Source: Allolobophora icterica
Lineage: Eukaryota; Annelida; Clitellata; Crassiclitellata; Lumbricidae
DNA length: 64,000 nucleotides
Assembly: GCA_963556255.1 (NCBI GenBank)
Contig: OY744607.1
Location: 1,182,396 to 1,246,395 of the forward strand
Direction of reading: 5' to 3'
Shown: in pieces, positions 58,401 through 64,000 of the stretch
Position numbering within the stretch: position 1 is the first letter of the stretch
How the letters are laid out: each line of letters starts with the position of its first letter
Made by a program: the position numbers and the translations under genes
Notes under the pieces: model-generated
The model's input: the letters and a program-made list of their open reading frames with translations, nothing else
Told to the model about the DNA's origin: nothing
The model's database searches: none

Positions 58401-61400
58401 CAACTGCAGTGGATCCTGAAGTGTATTTGACCCCAACAGGTGTAAGTGAAGAGGGTCCTAAAGACGTTATCTTACCAGCAGTAGTAACATCAATGGCACT
58501 TAAGCTTTTCATAGTGGATCCTGAAGGTGCAACCGAGGTGGATCCCAAAGTCGTGGTCTTTGCAGCAGTAGTAATATTAGTGGCACTTGAACTCTCCCCA
58601 GTGCCAATCGACGCAACTGCAGTGGATCCTGAAGTGTTTTTGACCCCAACAGGTGTAAGTGAAGAGGGTCCTAAAGACGTTATCTTACCAGCAGTAGTAA
58701 CTTTAATGGCACTTGAACTTTTCATAGTGCTAATAGGTGCAACCGAAGTGGATCCCAAAGTCGTGTTCTTTGCAGCAGTAGTAATATTAGTGGCACTTGA
58801 ACTCTCCCCAGTGCCAATCGACGCAACTGCAGTGGATCCTGCAGTAGTAACTTTAATGGCACTTGAACTTTTCATAGTGCTAATAGGTGCAACCGAAGTG
58901 GATCCCAAGGTCGTGTTCTTTGCAGCAGTAGTAATATTAATGGCACTTGAACTCTCCCCAGTGCCAATCGACGCAACTGCAGTGGATCCTGAAGTGTATT
59001 TGACCCCAACAGGTGTAACTGAAGAGGGTCCTAAAGACGTTATCTTACCAGCAGTCGTATCTTTAATGGCACCTGAACTTTTCACAGTGCTAACAAGTGC
59101 AACGGAAGTGGATTCCAAAGTCGTTTTCTTAGTGGCAGTAGAAACATTCATGGCACTTGAACTCTTCCCAGTGCCAACCGATGCAACTGCAGTGGATCCT
59201 GAAGTGTATTTGTCTGAAGAAGTATAAACTCCACTAACACTTGAACTCTCCATAGTTTCAGCAGATGCAACTGAAGTGATTCCCAAGGTGTGCTTCTCGA
59301 AAGCAGAAGAAAATTTACTGTCACTTGAGCTTTGCATAGAGCCACGAGGCACAACTGAAGTTGATCCTAAAGTCGTTTTCTTGGTAGCAGAAAAAAATTT
59401 ACCGGGACCTAAAAAGATTGCAGCTGGCATCCTCGTCCATTTTTTCGTGGCAGTAGCAGAAAATTTCCAGTTGGTGGAACTCATTTTAGTGTCAACTGAT
59501 GCAAATCGAGTGGATCCTGAACTGTGTTTGTCAATGGAAGTAAAAACTACACCGCCACTTGAACTCTCCCCAGTGCCAACAGCTGAAATTGAAGTGGATC
59601 CCAAAGTCGTGTTCTTTGCAGCAGTAGTAATTTCAATGGCACTTGAACTCTCCCCAGTGCCAATCGACGCAACTGCAGTGGATCCTGATGTGTATTTGAC
59701 CCCAACAGGTGTAACTGAAAAGGGTCCTAAAGACGTTATCTTACCAGCAGTAGTAACTTCAATGGCACTTGAACTTTTATTAGTGCTAATACGTGCAACC
59801 GAAGTGGATCCCAAAGTCGTGTTCTTTGCAGCAGTAGTAATTTTAATGGCACTTGAACTTTTCATAGTGCTAATAGGAGCAACCGAAGTGGATCCCAAAG
59901 TCGTGTTCTTTGCAGTAGAAATTTCAATGGCACTTGAACTCTCCCCAGTGCCAATCGACGCAACTGCAGTGGTTCCTGAAGTGTATTTGACCCCAACAGA
60001 TGTAACTGAAGAGGATCCTAGAGACGTTATCTTACCAGGAGTAGTAACATCGATGGCACTTGAGCTTTTATTAGTGCTAATAGGTGCAACCGAAGTGGAT
60101 ACCAAAGTCGTGTTCTTTGCAGTAGAAATTTTAATGGCACTAGAACTCTCCCCAGTGCCAATCGACGCAAATGCAGTGGATCTTGAAGTGTATTTGACCC
60201 CAACAGGTGTAACTGAAGAAGGTCCTGAAGACGTTATCTTACCAGCAGTAGTAACTTCAATGGCACTTGAACTTTTCATAGTGCTAATAGGAGCAACCGA
60301 AGTGGATCCCAAAGTCGTGTTCTTTGCAGTAGAAATTTCAATGGCACTTGAACTCTCCCCAGTGCCAATCGACGCAACTGCAGTGGTTCCTGAAGTGTAT
60401 TTGACCCCAACAGATGTAACTGAAGAGGATCCTAGAGACGTTATCTTACCAGGAGTAGTAACATCGATGGCACTTGAGCTTTTATTAGTGCTAATAGGTG
60501 CAACCGAAGTGGATACCAAAGTCGTGTTCTTTGCAGTAGAAATTTTAATGGCACTAGAACTCTCCCCAGTGCCAATCGACGCAAATGCAGTGGATCTTGA
60601 AGTGTATTTGACCCCAACAGGTGTAACTGAAGAAGGTCCTGAAGACGTTATCTTACCAGCAGTAGTAACTTCAATGGCACTTGAACTTTTATTAGTGCTA
60701 ATACGTGCAACCGAAGTGGATCCCAAAGTCGTGTTCTTTGCAGCAGTAGTAATTTTAATGGCACTTGAACTTTTCATAGTGCTAATAGGAGCAACCGAAG
60801 TGGATCCCAAAGTCGTGTTCTTTGCAGTAGAAATTTCAATGGCACTTGAACTCTCCCCAGTGCCAATCGACGCAACTGCAGTGGATCCTGAAGTGTATTT
60901 GACCCCAACAGGTGTAAGTGAAGAGGGTCCTAAAGACGTTATCTTACCAGCAGTAGTAACTTTAATGGCACTTGAACTTTTCATTGTGCTAATAGGTGCA
61001 ACCGAAGTGGATCCCAAGGTCGTGTTCTTTGCAGCAGTAGTAATATTAATGGCACTTGAACTCTCCCCAGTGCCAATCGACGCAACTGCAGTGGATCCTG
61101 AAGTGTATTTGACCCCAACAGGTGTAACTGAAGAGGGTCCTAGAGACGTTATCTTACCAGCAGTAGTAACATCAATGGCACTTGAGTTTTTCATAGTGCT
61201 AATAGGTGCAACCGAAGTGGATCCCAAAGTCGTGGTCTTTGCAGCAGTAGTAATATTAGTGGCACTTGAACTCTCCCCAGTGCCAATCGACGCAACTGCA
61301 GTGGATCCTGAAGTGTATTTGACCCCAACAGGTGTAAGTGAAGAGGGTCCTAAAGACGTTATCTTACCAGCAGTAGTAACTTTAATGGCACTTGAACTTT

Positions 61401-64000
61401 TCATAGTGCTAATAGGTGCAACCGAAGTGGATCCCAAAGTCGTGTTCTTTGCAGCAGTAGTAATATTAGTGGCACTTGAACTCTCCCCAGTGCCAATCGA
61501 CGCAACTGCAGTGGATCCTGAAGTGTATTTGACCCCAACAGGTGTAACTGAAGAGGGTCCTAAAGACGTTATCTTACCAGCAGTCGTATCTTTAATGGCA
61601 CCTGAACTTTTCACAGTGCCAACAAGTGCAACGGAAGTGGATTCCAAAGTCGTTTTCTTAGTGGCAGTAGAAACATTCATGGCACTTGAACTCTTCCCAG
61701 TGCCAACCGATGCAACTGCAGTGGATCCTGAAGTGTATTTGTCTGAAGAAGTATAAACTCCACTAACACTTGAACTCTCCATAGTTTCAGCAGATGCAAC
61801 TGAAGTGATTCCCAAGGTGTGCTTCTCGAAAGCAGAAGAAAATTTACTGTCACTTGAGCTTTGCATAGAGCCACGAGGCACAACTGAAGTTGATCCTAAA
61901 GTCGTTTTCTTGGTAGCAGAAAAAAATTTACCGGGACCTAAAAAGATTGCAGCTGGCATCCTCGTCCATTTTTTCGTGGCAGTAGCAGAAAATTTCCAGT
62001 TGGTGGAACTCATTTTAGTGTCAACTGATGCAAATCGAGTGGATCCTGAACTGTGTTTGTCAATGGAAGTAAAAACTACACCGCCACTTGAACTCTCCCC
62101 AGGGCCAACAGCTGAAATTGAAGTGGATCCCAAAGTCGTGTTCTTTGCAGCAGTAGTAATTTCAATGGCACTTGAACTCTCCCCAGTGCCAATCGACGCA
62201 ACTGCAGTGGATCTTGAAGTGTATTTGACCCCAACAGGTGTAACTGAAGAGGGTCCTAAAGACGTTATCTTACCAGCAGTAGTAACTTCAATGGCACTTG
62301 AACTTTTATTAGTGCTAATAGGTGCAACCGAAGTGGATCCCAAAGTCGTGTTCTTTGCAGCAGTATTAATTTTAATAGCACTTGAACTCTCCCCAGTGCT
62401 AATCGACGCAACTGCAGTGGATCCTGAAGTGTATTTGACCCCAACAGGAGTAACTGAAGAGGGTCCTAAAGACGTTGTCTTACCAGCAGTAGTAACTTTA
62501 ATGGCACTTGAACTTTTCATAGTGCTAATAGGTGCAACCGAAGTGGATCCCAAAGACGTGTTCTTTGCAGCAGTAGTAATTTTAATGGCACTTGAACTTT
62601 TCATAGTGCTAATAGGAGCAACCGAAGTGGATCCCAAAGTCGTGTTCTTTGCAGTAGAAATTTCAATGGCACTTGAACTCTCCCCAGTGCCAATCGACGC
62701 AACTGCAGTGGATCTTGAAGTGTATTTGACCCCAACAGATGTAACTGAAGAGGACCCTGGAGACGTTATCTTACCAGCAGTAGTAACATCGATGGCACTT
62801 GAGCTTTTATTAGTGCTAATAGGTGCAACCGAAGTGGATCCCAAAGTCGTGTTCTTTGCAGTAGAAATTTTAATGGCACTTGAACTCTCCCCAGTGCCAA
62901 TCGACGCAACTGCAGTGGATCTTGAATTGTATTTGACCCCAACAGGTGTAACTGAAGAGGGTCCTAAAGACGTTATCCTACCAGCAGTAGTAACTTTAAT
63001 GGCACTTGAACTTTTCATAGTGCTAATAGGTGCAACCGAAGTGGATCCCAAAGTCGTGTTCTTTGCAGCAGTAGTAATATTAATGGCACTTGAACTCTCC
63101 CCAGTGCCAATCGACGCAACTGCAGTGGATCCTGAAGTGTATTTGACCCCGGCAGATGTAACTGAAGAGGGTCCTAGAGACGTTATCTTACCAGCAGTAG
63201 TAATATCGATAGCACTTGAGCTTTTATTAGTGCTAATAGGTGCAACCGAAGTGGATCCCAAAGTCGTGTTCTTTGCAGTAGAAATTTTAATGGCACTAGA
63301 ACTCTCCCCAGTGCCAATCGACGCAAATGCAGTGGATCCTGAAGTGTATTTGACCCCAACAGGTGTAACTGAAGAAGGTCCTAAAGACGTTATCTTAGCA
63401 GCAGTAGTAACTTCAATGGCACGTGAACTTTTAATAGTGCTAATAGGTGCAACCGAAGTGGATCCGAAAGTCGTGTTCTTTGCAGCAGTAGTAATTTTAA
63501 TAGCACTTGAACTCTCCCCAGTGCCAATCGACGCAACTGCAGTGGATCCTGAAGTGTATCTGACCCCAACAGGTGTAAGTGAAGAGGGTCCTAAAGACGT
63601 TATCTTAGCAGCAGTAGTAACTTCAATGGCACGTGAACTTTTAATAGTGCTAATAGGTGCAACCGAAGTGGATCCGAAAGTCGTGTTCTTTGCAGCAGTA
63701 GTAATTTTAATAGCACTTGAACTCTCCCCAGTGCCAATCGACGCAACTGCAGTGGATCCTGAAGTGTATCTGACCCCAACAGGTGTAAGTGAAGAGGGTC
63801 CTAAAGACGCTATCTTACCAGCAGTAGTAACTTTAATGGCACTTGAACTTTTCATAGTGCTAATAGGTGCAACCGAAGTGGATCCCAAAGTCGTGTTCTT
63901 TGCAGCAGTAGTAATATTAGTGGCACTTGAACTCTCCCCAGTGCCAATCGACGCAACTGCAGTGGATCCTGCAGTAGTAACTTTAATGGCACTTGAACTT
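31466..64000 (-). CDS. Giant exon of polycystin-1/PKDREJ-like gene: mucin-like repeat ectodomain plus start of REJ module (5' end outside window)
   Basis: A single minus-strand frame is open from the right edge of the window to about 31458, over 10,800 codons. No credible start or signal peptide is present, so the exon continues beyond 64000. Most of it is Ser/Thr/Ala/Gly-rich repeats; the 70-residue unit is about 40% Ser+Thr and carries an N-T-T sequon, which suggests a heavily glycosylated extracellular stalk (inference). The last ~80 codons change character. GYELETLFSIICDNF and ITYKFVLHNCG resemble the receptor-for-egg-jelly (REJ) module of polycystin-1 and PKDREJ. Two donors are possible: GTATCT at 31465-31460 (exon ends 31466) or the stronger GTAAGT at 31457-31452 (exon ends 31458). 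Only the first gives a codon phase that fits the next exon at 30334, so I chose it. Family assignment is firm from the downstream exons; the exact 3' boundary is not. Confidence 0.88.
31714..31725 (-). other. Candidate furin-type cleavage motif RAKR|S
   Basis: The translated exon reads DSRAKRSPQSN just before the REJ-like sequence. R-x-K-R followed by Ser fits the proprotein convertase consensus R-x-(K/R)-R. Its position, between the Ser/Thr-rich stalk and the folded REJ region, is where processing would separate the two. Cleavage itself is an inference. Confidence 0.45.
31727..32962 (-). repeat. Degenerate repeat tail of the mucin-like region, coding
   Basis: This part of the giant exon keeps the Lys-start, Ser/Thr-rich ~28-residue rhythm (for example KHLLGSAKVASFASGERSDG and KQTLGPVEVTSTGMEDN), but no two copies are close. 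It joins the homogenised array to the REJ module. The reading frame stays open, so it is still coding. It looks like older copies of the same module that escaped homogenisation. Confidence 0.75.
32963..64000 (-). repeat. Higher-order coding tandem repeat array (11 boundary copies)
   Basis: A boundary segment containing KKWTRMPAAIFLGPGKFF recurs in eleven higher-order units. Taking the same base in each, units start at 32963, 35285, 37526, 40187, 43277, 46019, 49310, 52601, 55892, 59276 and 61805. The spacings are 2322, 2241, 2661, 3090, 2742, 3291, 3291, 3291, 3384 and 2529 bp, all multiples of three. Between boundaries runs a 210-bp unit made of a 28-residue module (KNTTLGSTSVAPISTMKSSS...), a truncated 15-residue module (KITSLGPSSVTPVGV) and a 27-residue module (KYTSGSTAVASIGTGESSS...). 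For example, the same junction falls at 48030, 48240, 48450, 48660, 48870 and 49080. GGATCC recurs in most units. The array is still running at the window edge. Confidence 0.95.

Noticed and set aside
32669..61756. Ten long plus-strand open frames (730-1,111 codons) across the repeat array
   Set aside because: They are antisense shadows of the minus-strand exon: all repeat the same translated module, end at one repeated TAA and begin at non-ATG codons. The minus frame is continuous through all of them and joins recognisable domains.
35157..61883. Identical 68-codon minus-strand frames repeated at each higher-order boundary
   Set aside because: They are out-of-frame reads of the same giant exon and recur only because the DNA repeats.

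Overview
The window is eukaryotic, metazoan DNA. It has split exons with GT-AG introns, dense microsatellites and minisatellites, tRNA-headed SINEs, decayed LINE tails, hAT-like non-autonomous elements and one almost pristine LTR retrotransposon. A polycystin/REJ-type gene and a Gmr1-like Ty3/gypsy element together point to a marine invertebrate, probably a deuterostome. The species cannot be named from the sequence.

One host gene occupies nearly the whole window on the minus strand. It enters from beyond position 64000 and ends with a stop at 1122-1124. I assembled 17 coding exons by matching splice sites and codon phase. In transcript order they are: 64000-31466 (a single giant exon), 30334-30115, 28797-28621, 27959-27703, 27028-26959, 25395-25138, 23006-22585, 20999-20801, 20031-19798, 18337-18217, 10649-10490, 9948-9775, 8775-8573, 7394-6729, 5772-5507, 4370-4220 and 2185-1122. 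The product is a polycystin-1/PKDREJ-family protein: a Ser/Thr-rich repeat ectodomain of more than 10,800 residues, a possible furin site, a REJ module, a GAIN-like region with a GPS, TM1, a PLAT domain, TM2-6, a short extracellular TOP/polycystin domain and the six-helix channel. The remaining exons add about 1,550 residues.

The giant exon (right half of the window) is the most remarkable object. It is at least 32.5 kb without a stop and is built from 27-28-residue modules. These group into a 70-residue (210 bp) unit, and the units group into eleven higher-order repeats of 2.2-3.4 kb. Three successive intervals between higher-order repeats are exactly 3,291 bp. The repeats decay towards the REJ-proximal edge.

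The left half holds the introns. A 7,002-bp Gmr1-like LTR retrotransposon (11188-18189) lies antisense to the host gene inside the intron that splits the PLAT domain. Its two 479-bp LTRs are identical by eye, its target duplication is CAATG, and its single 1,842-codon gag-pol frame places integrase before reverse transcriptase. Other introns carry a 91-bp exact copy of part of the channel exon, an inverted SINE pair around one exon, two hAT-like elements, frameshifted LINE fragments, and tandem repeats that in three cases overlap or duplicate splice sites. No independent host gene was recognised on the plus strand.
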